NCBI GenBank assembly: GCA_017417025.1
Contig: JAFPZY010000035.1
Location: 1 to 48,240 of the forward strand
Direction of reading: 5' to 3'
DNA length: 48,240 bases
Source: Paludibacteraceae bacterium
GTDB lineage: Bacteria; Bacteroidota; Bacteroidia; Bacteroidales; Paludibacteraceae
Shown here: positions 26,588-34,460 of the stretch, piece after piece
How positions within the stretch are numbered: the stretch's first letter is position 1
Layout of the letters: each line of letters opens with the position of its first letter
The notes under the pieces: generated by a model
Seen by the model: the letters and a program-made list of their open reading frames with translations, nothing else
Databases searched by the model: none
Told to the model about the DNA's origin: nothing
Program-made: the position numbers and the translations under genes

Positions 26588-26700
26588 TATACTTACTAGG
26601 GTTACTAGGCCTACTATTGTTTGTCGCAGGCTGACTTGCCAATGCTGACTTGTCGCAGGCTGACTTGCCGCAGGCTGGAAGCCTGCGTACCCGGTGTGCG
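26588..26700. repeat. TTACTAG-type array with REP-like copy 2
   Basis: Short 9-nt units (TTACTAGGG/C) at 26588-26625 are followed by two partial copies of the REP sequence (CGCAGGCTGACTTGC) and a full one, CGCAGGCTGGAAGCCTGCG at 26669-26687, then TACCCGGTGTGCGGGGGGG. The order array, then REP, then GTGTG recurs three times in 26-28 kb. Confidence 0.8.
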
Positions 26701-26763
26701 GGGGGGCAATGGACGCTGCGATGTTGATGCTTTTTTGCGGAGATGGAGGCCTGCTCTGCCGAG

Positions 26764-26818
26764 ACAAAAGGGGTAATCACACAATAATCACCCAATAATA
26801 ACCCAATAATCACCCAAT
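26764..26818. repeat. 11-nt tandem array
   Basis: Five units close to AATCACCCAAT occur with an 11-nt period. The sequence resembles the 11-nt array at 6676-6741. Confidence 0.8.
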
Positions 26819-26869
26819 AATAGTGCAATAGTGATAGCGGAATAGTAGTATTACCTGACCTGTTAAATT

Positions 26870-27072
26870 TAGTAGGGTTACTAGACTTACTATATTTACC
26901 GGACTTACCGGATTTACCGGACTTACTAGGGTTACTAGGCTTACTAGGGTTACTAGGCTTACTAGATTTACCGGACTTATTAGATTTACCGGATTTACCG
27001 GACTTAGCAGTTCTAATAATCCTCTATTGCTTATCGCAGGCTGGAAGCCTGCGTACCCGGTGTGTGCGGGGG
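26870..27072. repeat. 9-nt array with REP-like copy 3
   Basis: About fourteen 9-nt units alternate between TTACTAGAC/GGG and TTACCGGAC/GAT forms (26870-27012). They are followed by a REP-like palindrome at 27035-27053 and TACCCGGTGTGTGCGG. The apparent ORF on the minus strand (NLVSLVTLV repeats) only reflects the array. Confidence 0.8.
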
Positions 27073-27132
27073 GGCTATTGACGATGCGAGGCGGGAGAGA
27101 AAGGGGAAGGGGAAAAATAAGTGTAACTTTTA

Positions 27133-27166
27133 TTTGCACAGTCCGCAAAAAAGCCGTACCTTTGCA
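27133..27166 (+). promoter_or_regulatory. Promoter upstream of tRNA-Arg
   Basis: TTTGCACAGTCCGCAA (from 27133) and TACCTTTGCA (27157-27166) are 24 nt apart. Transcript start is expected near 27171, about 185 nt before the tRNA. The gap is filled with repeats. Confidence 0.65.
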
Positions 27167-27169
27167 GGC

Positions 27170-27355
27170 GCAAACGGTGGCCTTGACATATATCAGCGGC
27201 AAACGGTGGCTTTAGAGAAAAGCAAGAACCGCGGCTTTAGAGAAAAGCAAGAACCGCGGCTTTAGAGAAAAGCAAGAACCGCGGCTGACTATATTGCGGC
27301 TGCAAACGGTGGGCTGACATATTGCGGCGGCAAACGGTGGCTTTAGAGAAAAACG
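27170..27355 (+). repeat. 25-nt tandem array in the tRNA-Arg leader
   Basis: Three exact 25-nt units starting GGCTTTAGAGAAAAGCAAG begin at 27208, 27233 and 27258, with partial units at both sides that share GCGGCAAACGGTGG. The last partial unit ends directly against the tRNA's first base. The segment has no ORF of note and would be cut off as a 5' leader during tRNA maturation. Confidence 0.85.
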
Positions 27356-27427
27356 GGTCCTTTAGTTCAATGGATAGAATACGGGTTTCCTAAACCTTAG
27401 ATCCGGGTTCGATTCCCGGAGGGACTA
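27356..27427 (+). tRNA. tRNA-Arg (CCT anticodon)
   Basis: A cloverleaf folds with a D arm containing TTCAATGGATAGAA, an anticodon loop TTCCTAA (anticodon CCT, reading AGG) and a T arm CCGGGTTCGATTCCCGG. The acceptor ends are GGTCCTT and the complementary GGGACT plus discriminator A. CCA is not encoded. The first acceptor pair is G-U and the first anticodon-stem pair looks mismatched; the rest is standard. Confidence 0.93.
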
Positions 27428-27440
27428 CAACAGAGTGCAT

Positions 27441-27478
27441 TTCAGGCATCCTCCTGCGAAAGCGGGGGGATGCCTGAA
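27441..27478 (+). terminator. Long GAAA-loop hairpin after tRNA-Arg
   Basis: A 17-bp stem (27441-27457 with 27462-27478) is closed by a GAAA tetraloop, a GNRA type. Two G-U pairs replace G-C in the middle. It begins 14 nt after the tRNA and has no clear T run. It may stop transcription or mark the 3' processing site. Confidence 0.6.
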
Positions 27479-27499
27479 GGGTTAATTGCGAGGTTGAGA

Positions 27500-27745
27500 A
27501 TAGGCCTACTAGACTTACTAGACTACTAGACTTACTAGACTTACTAGACTACTAGATTTACTAGACTACTAGACTTACTAGACTTACTAGATTTACCAGA
27601 CTACTAGACTTACTATATTTACTATACTTACTATACTTACTGGACTTACCGGACTTACTGGATTTACTGGATTTATTAGATTTATTAGACTTACTAGGCA
27701 TAGTATTGCTTACCGCAGGCTGGAAGCCTGCGTACCCAGTGTGTG
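27500..27745. repeat. ACTAG-rich array with REP-like copy 4
   Basis: About twenty short units (CTTACTAGA, CTACTAGA, TTTACTGGA and similar) run from about 27500 to 27705 and end at a REP-like palindrome at 27714-27732 followed by TACCCAGTGTG. On the minus strand this reads as SKSNKSSKSS-type repeats, which is a translation artefact. Confidence 0.8.
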
Positions 27746-27759
27746 GGGAATTGACGCTG

Positions 27760-28476
27760 TTAGCGGGAGGAGCGAGGGGGGAACTCGCCGTACTCTTCAA
27801 AAGTGTAGTTGAGGAAGTCGTTCATGGGTTTGGCGGCACGGGCGATGTCAGAGACAAGGTCGAGGAAATCGGGAGAGCAGACCTGTGCATCGGACAAAGG
27901 CGTGGAGAAAGTGTAGGCCTTGCGCTTGAGCCAGTCGGCATGCGGCGAGTCGGGACTGAAGCCGGCAGGGACCTTCTTGAGCATCCAGTCGGTGTCGAAA
28001 TCGCCAAACCACCTCTGCCATGCGGGGTCAGACATTATATGCTCCACCTCGTCGGCATTGGCATCAATCTCCTGCCGCAGCGCCTTGAGCAGTTCGGGCG
28101 GAGGTCCCCAGATGCCTCCGGCGAACATGCATGAGCCGGGCTGCAGATGAACATAATAGCCGCCGCGCATCGACTTCTTCCCCCCTGTGGCAGCCGCCGT
28201 TCTGCCCGGAGCAGGTGCAGCGGCGAAGACGCCGAACCATTCCTTGTACGGGCGTTTGTCGGCAGAGAAGCGTGTATCCCGGTAGATGCGCCAGATACAG
28301 TCTTTGGGCGCGAGCGCGGCGAGGTCGGGGTCGATAGCAGAGAGGCGCGCAAGGTAATCGGCTGCGAAAGCGACGAAGCGGCGGTTAGCCTCGTCGTAGC
28401 GCGGGCGGTTGGCAAGGAACCAGTCGCGCGAGTTGTTGAGCGCGAGGTCGGAGAGGAAAGAGAGGACGTGATTCAT
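27760..28476 (-). CDS. DUF2461 family protein
   Basis: This 238-residue protein has the family's N-terminal block FLSDLALNNSRDWFLANRP, then IWRIYRDTRFSADKRPYKEW and GGYYVHLQPGSCMFAGGIW. The fold is conserved but its biochemical role is unknown. It lies about 40 nt after rfbD on the same strand; the gap holds short AATTAGG direct repeats. Confidence 0.92.
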   Translation of the reverse strand: MNHVLSFLSDLALNNSRDWFLANRPRYDEANRRFVAFAADYLARLSAIDPDLAALAPKDCIWRIYRDTRFSADKRPYKEWFGVFAAAPAPGRTAAATGGKKSMRGGYYVHLQPGSCMFAGGIWGPPPELLKALRQEIDANADEVEHIMSDPAWQRWFGDFDTDWMLKKVPAGFSPDSPHADWLKRKAYTFSTPLSDAQVCSPDFLDLVSDIARAAKPMNDFLNYTFEEYGEFPPRSSR

Positions 28477-28515
28477 TAATTAGGAATTAGGAATTAGGAA
28501 TTATGCATAGCGACC

Positions 28516-29406
28516 CTATTTCATTAGTTCGAGGCAGCGGGTGAGAGAGTCGGTCCAATGGGGGATGGTGAGGTTGAAGGTGCGCTTGACGAGCGCCTTG
28601 TCGAGGACGCTGTAGTGCGGGCGAGGCGTAGGACTGGCATACTCGGACGAGAGGCACGGCAGCACGCGACAGCTGACATGGTCGGCAGGGACAAGGGCAT
28701 TGTGCTGCCTGAAGACCTCAAGCGCGAAGTCGTACCAGGAGCAGACCCCCTCGTTGGTGAAGTGGTAGATGCCAGGGTGCCATTCGGGCACCTGCACCGC
28801 CGCCATGACAGCAGCAGCAAGGTCGGCAGCGAAAGTGGGAGTGCCGACCTGGTCGTAAACGACAGAGAGCGTATCGCGCTGCGCTCCGAGACGCAGCATG
28901 GTCTTGACGAAGTTGTTGCCGAAAGAGGAGTAGAGCCACGCGGTGCGGAAGACCAGAGCGTCGGGCGCGGCATTGAACAGGAGTTGCTCGCCCTCAAGCT
29001 TGGTGCGGCCGTAGGCAGTGCGCGGGGCGACAGGGTCGGACTCGCGGTAAGGGCAGCAGCCTTCGCCGGAGAAGACATAGTCGGTGGATATATGTATGAC
29101 CCGCGCGCCCGTGAGGGCTATGTTTTCGACGGCGAGAGCATTGATACGGCGGGCTTCGGGCTCGTCCTGCTCCGCGCGGTCCACATTGGTGTATGCGGCG
29201 CAGTTGATGACGAGTTGTATGCTGTTGTCAGAGACGAAATTGCGGAGCGCGTCGCGGCAGGTGATGTCGAGAGGGAAAATGCGGACGGGGGCGTTGTCGG
29301 GCACAAAGAGGTCGGAGAAGAAGAAGCGGTGCTCCGGGAACTGCGGAGCGAGAAGCCGCATCTCATTGCCGAGCTGGCCGTTGGCACCTGTGACGAGGAT
29401 ATTCAT
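28516..29406 (-). CDS. rfbD: dTDP-4-dehydrorhamnose reductase
   Basis: The enzyme makes dTDP-L-rhamnose in the last step of that pathway. The 296-residue protein has the Rossmann motif VTGANGQLGNEM, STDYVFSGEG and the YGRTKLEGE active-site segment (YxxxK). It overlaps rfbC by 4 nt (ATGA). rfbA and rfbB, for the first steps, are not in this window. Product use by the rhamnosyltransferase-like GT2 at 9463 is inference. Confidence 0.96.
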   Translation of the reverse strand: MNILVTGANGQLGNEMRLLAPQFPEHRFFFSDLFVPDNAPVRIFPLDITCRDALRNFVSDNSIQLVINCAAYTNVDRAEQDEPEARRINALAVENIALTGARVIHISTDYVFSGEGCCPYRESDPVAPRTAYGRTKLEGEQLLFNAAPDALVFRTAWLYSSFGNNFVKTMLRLGAQRDTLSVVYDQVGTPTFAADLAAAVMAAVQVPEWHPGIYHFTNEGVCSWYDFALEVFRQHNALVPADHVSCRVLPCLSSEYASPTPRPHYSVLDKALVKRTFNLTIPHWTDSLTRCLELMK

Positions 29407-29957
29407 GATTCAAAAGGTGTTTGTATGTCCTTGAGCAGAGGGTGGCGGCGGTCTTTGTCGCTGAGTATGCGCAAGTCGGCAGGCAGCCGCCAGTCGATAT
29501 TGAGTTCAGGGTCGGAGAGGAGTATGCCCCCTTCCGCCTCGGGGTGGTAGAGGTTGTCGCACTTGTAGGTGAAGGTGGCGGTGTCGCTGAGGACGGAGAA
29601 CCCGTGTGCGAAGCCGCGCGGGATGAAGAACTGGAGGTGGTTTTCTCCTGTGAGTTCGACGGCATACCACTGCCCGTAGGTGGGGCTGTTTCTGCGTAGG
29701 TCCACCGCCACGTCTAGGACGATGCCCTGTGTGCAGCAGACGAGTTTGGCCTGCGCGAAAGGCGGGCGCTGGAAATGCAGTCCGCGGACAACGCCGTAAG
29801 AGGAGCAGGACTGGTTGTCCTGAACAAAGGCGGCCGTAATGCCCGCGTCTCGGTAACGCTGCTCGTTGTAAGTTTCAACAAAATAGCCCCTTGCATCGCG
29901 GAAGACCTGCGGGCGTATGACGAGAAGTCCGCTAATGGGAGTAGTGAGGATTTCCAT
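29403..29957 (-). CDS. rfbC: dTDP-4-dehydrorhamnose 3,5-epimerase
   Basis: This 184-residue cupin-fold enzyme epimerises dTDP-4-keto-6-deoxyglucose. RGLHFQRPP contains the catalytic histidine. FFIPRGFAHGFSVLSDTATF and YKCDNLYHPEAEGGI follow. The start at 29957 is preferred: an earlier in-frame codon at 29981 overlaps the -7 box, and the N-terminus MEILTTPISG is normal for the family. It is the first gene of an operon with rfbD. Confidence 0.96.
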   Translation of the reverse strand: MEILTTPISGLLVIRPQVFRDARGYFVETYNEQRYRDAGITAAFVQDNQSCSSYGVVRGLHFQRPPFAQAKLVCCTQGIVLDVAVDLRRNSPTYGQWYAVELTGENHLQFFIPRGFAHGFSVLSDTATFTYKCDNLYHPEAEGGILLSDPELNIDWRLPADLRILSDKDRRHPLLKDIQTPFES

Positions 29958-29976
29958 ACATGTTACGAATTTGAGG

Positions 29977-30028
29977 TGCAAAGGTACAAAAAAATTTGCA
30001 TGTATGCAAAAAAAAAACTAACTTTGCA
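29977..30028. promoter_or_regulatory. Symmetric divergent promoters sharing one palindromic -33 element
   Basis: The palindrome TTTGCATGTATGCAAA (29995-30010) has a -7 box exactly 24 nt from each of its ends: TACCTTTGCA on the minus strand (29977-29986, rfbC) and TAACTTTGCA on the plus strand (30019-30028, M6 protease). One element thus serves as the -33 box of both genes, so their polymerase sites overlap and may exclude each other. Confidence 0.75.
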
Positions 30029-30046
30029 GCAATTTTTGCAAGAGCC

Positions 30047-31555
30047 ATGAAAAAGCACATATTGAAACTATGGGCTGTGCTGTTTGCGGCGATGCTGCTA
30101 CAGCCTGCAGAAGTGCACTCCGCCCCCCCGACAGACGGCGGAAGAGAGCCTGTGCGCCCTCACGTGAGGACAGGTGTGAGCGGGCGGCAGCAGATAGGTC
30201 CGGCGGCACGGTCGGTGGGACAGATAAACTTAGCCCCCCGCGGTCTGCTGATAATGGCGGAGTTCAGCGGCAACAGTTTCCAGCCGGAGAACCCGAAGAA
30301 AGCCATTGACTCGCTCGCCAACGGGAGCGGCTACAAATACAACGGTGCGTCAGGGTCGATAAGAGAGTACTTTGAGGCGCAGTCGGACGGGCAATACCAC
30401 CCCCACTTTGACGTGGTGGGTCCGGTGAAACTGCCGCAGACCATAGATTGGTACGGCGCGAACAGGGGCGACACCCAATTAGACAGATACACGGCAGACT
30501 TTGTGATAGATGCAGTGGAAGCCGCCGACAAGGAGGGAGTGGACTTCAGCATATACGACAACGACAATGACGGGGTGATAGACTTTGTGTATATCATCTA
30601 CGCGGGTTTCGGCGAGGCTGACGGCGGCGGGGCGAACACAATATGGCCGCACAACTGGGACATGATGTCGAACTTCTACTACGGCTACAGCTACCAGACC
30701 AAGTACTACTACAAGAACGAAAGCGACTACCTGCTGCCAGAGTACGACGGCAAGAAGCTGAATGACTACGCCTGCTCGTCGGAGCTCAGGAAAGGCGGGA
30801 GCCGCAACGGGATAGGCGTTATATGCCACGAGTTCAGCCATGTATTAGGACTGCCGGACTACTACCTGAGCAGCAACAACGCGACAATGCCGCTGAGCAC
30901 GACCCCCGGGAGCTGGTCGCTGATGGGGTACGGGTGCTACCTTGACAAGAGCAACACGCCGTGCAACTTTTCGGTGTATGACAAATACTACTTAGGCTGG
31001 AGCGTGCCGACACCGCTGGCAGACACGCAGAACGTAGTTATACCGGCAGACGGGAAGACCTTCTACGCAGTGACACGCGACTGCCAGAAGCCGGAGGCGG
31101 ACGCACAGACGGAGGACACCGTATATTATATAGAAAACAGGCAGTACACGGGTTGGGACAAATACCTGCCCGGGCACGGGCTGATAGTGTGGCAGGTGGT
31201 GTACGACAGCAAGATGTGGCTTGACAACACCCCCAACGACTTCAGCACCAGATACCTGCTTGTGACCGCCAACGGCACGGCCCCCTACACATCAGACACC
31301 AGCGGCGGGACGAGAGAAGGCGTGCCCTTCCCGGGCAGGGAGAATGTGACAACACTGGGTCTGTTCAACCACAAGATAGAGGACATCAGCGAACAGAGCG
31401 ACGGGGTGCACCTCAAGTTCGTTGCGGGGAAGACACACACCGCCCTGAACGGGACGACAGCACCAGGGCAGCCGGAAAAGAGGATAGAGAACGGGCGTAT
31501 AGTGATAGACAGAGGGGGAAAGAAGTTCGACATAACAGGGAGAGAAGTGAGATGA
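30047..31555 (+). CDS. M6-family secreted zinc metalloprotease
   Basis: This 502-residue protein has a signal peptide (MKKHILKLWAVLFAAMLL). The catalytic part contains FSIYDNDNDGVIDFVYIIYA, an aspartate-rich Ca-type stretch, and the zinc site HEFSHVLGLPD near residue 261, followed by SLMGYG, probably the Met-turn. The end, GGKKFDITGREVR, resembles the first strand of a type IX sorting domain but stops there. The start at 30047 was chosen because it follows the promoter and begins the signal peptide. Its stop overlaps the next gene's start by 4 nt. A second M6 protease lies at 42341-43948. Confidence 0.92.
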   Translation: MKKHILKLWAVLFAAMLLQPAEVHSAPPTDGGREPVRPHVRTGVSGRQQIGPAARSVGQINLAPRGLLIMAEFSGNSFQPENPKKAIDSLANGSGYKYNGASGSIREYFEAQSDGQYHPHFDVVGPVKLPQTIDWYGANRGDTQLDRYTADFVIDAVEAADKEGVDFSIYDNDNDGVIDFVYIIYAGFGEADGGGANTIWPHNWDMMSNFYYGYSYQTKYYYKNESDYLLPEYDGKKLNDYACSSELRKGGSRNGIGVICHEFSHVLGLPDYYLSSNNATMPLSTTPGSWSLMGYGCYLDKSNTPCNFSVYDKYYLGWSVPTPLADTQNVVIPADGKTFYAVTRDCQKPEADAQTEDTVYYIENRQYTGWDKYLPGHGLIVWQVVYDSKMWLDNTPNDFSTRYLLVTANGTAPYTSDTSGGTREGVPFPGRENVTTLGLFNHKIEDISEQSDGVHLKFVAGKTHTALNGTTAPGQPEKRIENGRIVIDRGGKKFDITGREVR

Positions 31556-32613
31556 TATATTTCGAGTGCGACTATCAGGAGGGGTGCGCTCCGGAGATAC
31601 TGGAGCAGCTGCAGGCGACCAACATGGAGCAGACCGCGGGCTACGGTCTGGACCCCCACTGCGAACATGCGAGGCGGCTGATAACGGAGGCCTGCGGGCT
31701 TGAGGAGCATGCAGAGCGTACATGGCGCGGGGACCAGACATCGGGGACGGTGCATTTCCTTGTAGGCGGGACACAGACCAACACAGTGGTAATCAACAGT
31801 TTGCTGCGCCCTCACCAGGGGGTACTGTGTGCAGACAGCGGTCATGTGAACGTGCATGAGACAGGGGCGATAGAGCACTGCGGACACAAGGTGCTGGCCC
31901 TGCCCACAGCGGACGGCAAACTGACGGCCCTGCAAGTGCAGGAGGCCATACTGGGACATCTGTATGACCCGAACATAGAGCACACGGTGCAGCCAGGGAT
32001 GGTGTATCTGAGTTTTCCGACCGAGACGGGACTGCTGTACAGCAACGCAGAGCTGCAGGCAATAAGCGCTATATGCCGCCAATACGGGCTGCCGCTGTAC
32101 ATAGACGGGGCACGCGCAGGCTACGGCCTTGCTTCGCCGGAAGCGGACACAGAGCTGAAAGACATAGCGGCGGCAGCCGACATCTTCTACATAGGCGGGA
32201 CCAAGCAGGGGGCTCTGTTCGGGGAGGCGTTAGTGATAGTGAACCCCGCACTGAGAAAGGACTTCAGATACCTGATCAAGCAAGGCGGCGGCATGCTCGC
32301 CAAAGGACGGCTGTTAGGCATACAGTTTGAGACGCTGTTCGAGGACGGGCTGTACATGCGGCTGTCGGAACACGCTGTGAGCGAGGCACTCCGCATAAGA
32401 AAGGCACTGGAAGAGAAAGGCTATGAGCTGCCGTGGAAGAGCGCGACCAACCAGCAGTTTGCCGTGATGGAGAACAAGAAGCTGGAAGAAATAGGGAAAG
32501 AGTTCGTGCTGTCGGAAGTGAGCCGTCCGGACGCAGAGCACACCTTAGTGAGGATATGCACAAGCTGGGCGACCAGGAAAGAGCACACGGACATGCTGAT
32601 TGCCGCCCTATAA
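31552..32613 (+). CDS. Threonine aldolase-like PLP enzyme
   Basis: This 353-residue fold-type I PLP enzyme of the beta-eliminating lyase/threonine aldolase group would split threonine or a related beta-hydroxy amino acid into glycine and an aldehyde. HFLVGGTQTNT, the IDGARAGYGL aspartate motif and the PLP lysine in GGTKQGALFGEA are visible. It forms an ATGA overlap with the M6 protease, an unexpected operon partner. Substrate preference is not decidable from sequence. Confidence 0.9.
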   Translation: MIYFECDYQEGCAPEILEQLQATNMEQTAGYGLDPHCEHARRLITEACGLEEHAERTWRGDQTSGTVHFLVGGTQTNTVVINSLLRPHQGVLCADSGHVNVHETGAIEHCGHKVLALPTADGKLTALQVQEAILGHLYDPNIEHTVQPGMVYLSFPTETGLLYSNAELQAISAICRQYGLPLYIDGARAGYGLASPEADTELKDIAAAADIFYIGGTKQGALFGEALVIVNPALRKDFRYLIKQGGGMLAKGRLLGIQFETLFEDGLYMRLSEHAVSEALRIRKALEEKGYELPWKSATNQQFAVMENKKLEEIGKEFVLSEVSRPDAEHTLVRICTSWATRKEHTDMLIAAL

Positions 32614-32656
32614 CTGCCAAAATGGCAGTAAAGGAGCATTTGGCACGGATTATGTG
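32613..32656 (+). promoter_or_regulatory. Palindrome and possible sigma-54-like promoter before grpE
   Basis: ACTGCCA-AAA-TGGCAGT (32613-32629) is a perfect 7-bp inverted repeat just after the threonine aldolase stop codon. It is followed by TTTGGCACGG (32639-32648), which matches the -24 part of a sigma-54 promoter. The expected -12 TTGC is only partly met (ATGT at 32652-32655). No Bacteroidetes TAnnTTTG box is seen. A special stress promoter for grpE-dnaJ is plausible. Confidence 0.4.
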
Positions 32657-32665
32657 GAAGAGACA

Positions 32666-33271
32666 ATGCACACAAAACACACAAGATATATGGGACACGA
32701 CAAACATAAGCACAACTACTCCGCCCCCGAGACGGAGGAAACAGAACTGACCAACAACGAGGCAGAGGAGATGCAGGAAGAGGCAGAAGAGTGCGAGACA
32801 AACCACAAAGCCGAGACCTGCAAAAAGCTGCTGCAAGAAGCCAAAGAGAAGATAGCCGACCTGGAGGACAAGAACCTGCGTATGATGGCGGAGTTCGACA
32901 ACTACCGCCGCCGCACCAACAAAGAGAAACTGGAGCTGATAGAGACAGCCGGCGAGCGCATCTTCACCGACATGCTGCCGCTTCTGGACGACATGGAGCG
33001 GGCGATGAAGGCGATGGAGAAGTCGGACGACGTGGAGTCGCTGAAAGAAGGCATGCAGCTGATTTACCAGAAGTTCCTGTCGTTCCTGGAGAAGAACGAA
33101 GTGAAGCAGATAGAGACCGAGGACAAGGAGTTCTCGACCGACGAGCACGAGGCCGTAACCACCTTTGCCGCCGGCGAGGATAAGAAAGGGAAGATAATAG
33201 ACTGCACACAAAAAGGCTACAAGTTAGGAGATAAAGTAATAAGGTTTGCCAAAGTAGTGGTAGGAGAATAA
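32666..33271 (+). CDS. grpE: Nucleotide exchange factor GrpE
   Basis: GrpE releases ADP from DnaK. The 201-residue protein has a long acidic N-terminal region and helix ([20 protein letters not shown]), then the family core [20 protein letters not shown] and the C-terminal beta domain ending [16 protein letters not shown]. The start is uncertain: ATG at 32666 or 32690 are both possible, while the in-frame TTG at 32600 lies upstream of the palindrome and overlaps the previous gene. dnaJ follows after 4 nt. Confidence 0.93.
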   Translation: MHTKHTRYMGHDKHKHNYSAPETEETELTNNEAEEMQEEAEECETNHKAETCKKLLQEAKEKIADLEDKNLRMMAEFDNYRRRTNKEKLELIETAGERIFTDMLPLLDDMERAMKAMEKSDDVESLKEGMQLIYQKFLSFLEKNEVKQIETEDKEFSTDEHEAVTTFAAGEDKKGKIIDCTQKGYKLGDKVIRFAKVVVGE

Positions 33272-33275
33272 GACC

Positions 33276-34442
33276 ATGGCAGAAAAGAGAGACTATTATG
33301 AGGTTTTAGGTGTCGCCAAGACCGCGACAGCAGATGAGATAAAAAAGGCCTACAAGAAGATGGCCCTGCAATACCATCCGGACCGCCACGTGAACGACTC
33401 GGAGGCCGACAAGAAAGCGGCGGAGGAGAAGTTCAAGGAGGCGGCGGAGGCCTACGAAGTGCTGAGCGACCCGCAGAAGCGCCAGCGCTACGACCAGTTC
33501 GGCCATGCGGGTGTAGGCGGTGCTGCAGGCAGCGGCTTCAGCAACATGGAAGACGTGTTCTCGCAGTTCGGCGACCTGTTCGAGAGCTGGGGCATGGGCG
33601 GCTCGTTCTCCAGCTTCTTCGGCGGCGGCGGACGAGGCGGACAACGCGTGCGCCGAGGCAGCGACCTGAGAGTGCGCGTAAGGCTGACACTGGAAGAGAT
33701 AGCCACCGGCGTAGAGAAGAAGATAAAAGTGCGCAAATTAGTGCCCTGCCAGGCCTGCCACGGGACAGGCAGCGCAGACGGCAAAGGCGGCGAGACCTGC
33801 CAGACCTGCCACGGCACAGGACGCGTTGTGAGAGCACAAAGAGGCATATTCGGCATGATGCAGGTTCAGACCGACTGCCCGACCTGCCACGGCGAAGGGA
33901 AAGTGATAACGAACAAGTGCCCGAAATGCAACGGCGAAGGCGTAGTGCGCGACGACGAGATAATAAGCATCCACATACCAGCCGGCGTGAGCGGCGGCAT
34001 GCAGATTCCGATAGAGGGCAAAGGCAACGCGGCTCCCCACGGCGGCATAGCAGGCGACCTGCTGGTGCTGATAGAGGAAGAGGAGCACAAAGACCTGCTG
34101 CGCGACGGCAGCGACCTGATATACAACCTGCTGCTTGACATGCCGACCGCCATACTGGGCGGACAAGTGAAAATACCGACACTGACGGGCGAGGCAAAGA
34201 TAACCATAACGCCGGGGACACAGCCCGGGAAAGTGTTGAGAATGAGAGGCAAAGGACTTCCGATGATAGACCAATACGCACGGCAGTACGGCACAGGCGA
34301 CCTGCTGATAAACGTGGGAGTCTATATCCCCGAAAAACTCAACAAGGAGGAGAAAGCCCTGATAGAGAAACTGCAGAACTCGGAACACATACGTCCCGGC
34401 GGTGCAGACAAGAAGAACTTCTTCAAGAACCTGTTCGGGTAA
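33276..34442 (+). CDS. dnaJ: Chaperone DnaJ
   Basis: DnaJ stimulates the ATPase of DnaK and delivers substrates. This 388-residue protein has the J domain with HPD at 34-36, a Gly/Phe-rich linker (about 80-125), and four CxxCxGxG zinc repeats: [24 protein letters not shown] and CPKCNGEG (residues 158-224). The C-terminal substrate-binding domain follows. It is preceded by AGGAGAATAAGACC. dnaK is not in the window. Confidence 0.97.
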   Translation: MAEKRDYYEVLGVAKTATADEIKKAYKKMALQYHPDRHVNDSEADKKAAEEKFKEAAEAYEVLSDPQKRQRYDQFGHAGVGGAAGSGFSNMEDVFSQFGDLFESWGMGGSFSSFFGGGGRGGQRVRRGSDLRVRVRLTLEEIATGVEKKIKVRKLVPCQACHGTGSADGKGGETCQTCHGTGRVVRAQRGIFGMMQVQTDCPTCHGEGKVITNKCPKCNGEGVVRDDEIISIHIPAGVSGGMQIPIEGKGNAAPHGGIAGDLLVLIEEEEHKDLLRDGSDLIYNLLLDMPTAILGGQVKIPTLTGEAKITITPGTQPGKVLRMRGKGLPMIDQYARQYGTGDLLINVGVYIPEKLNKEEKALIEKLQNSEHIRPGGADKKNFFKNLFG

Positions 34443-34460
34443 TTGACAATTGATATTTCA

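Noticed and set aside
27561-27800. Ser/Lys-rich short ORF
   Set aside because: It is a translation of the ACTAG array.
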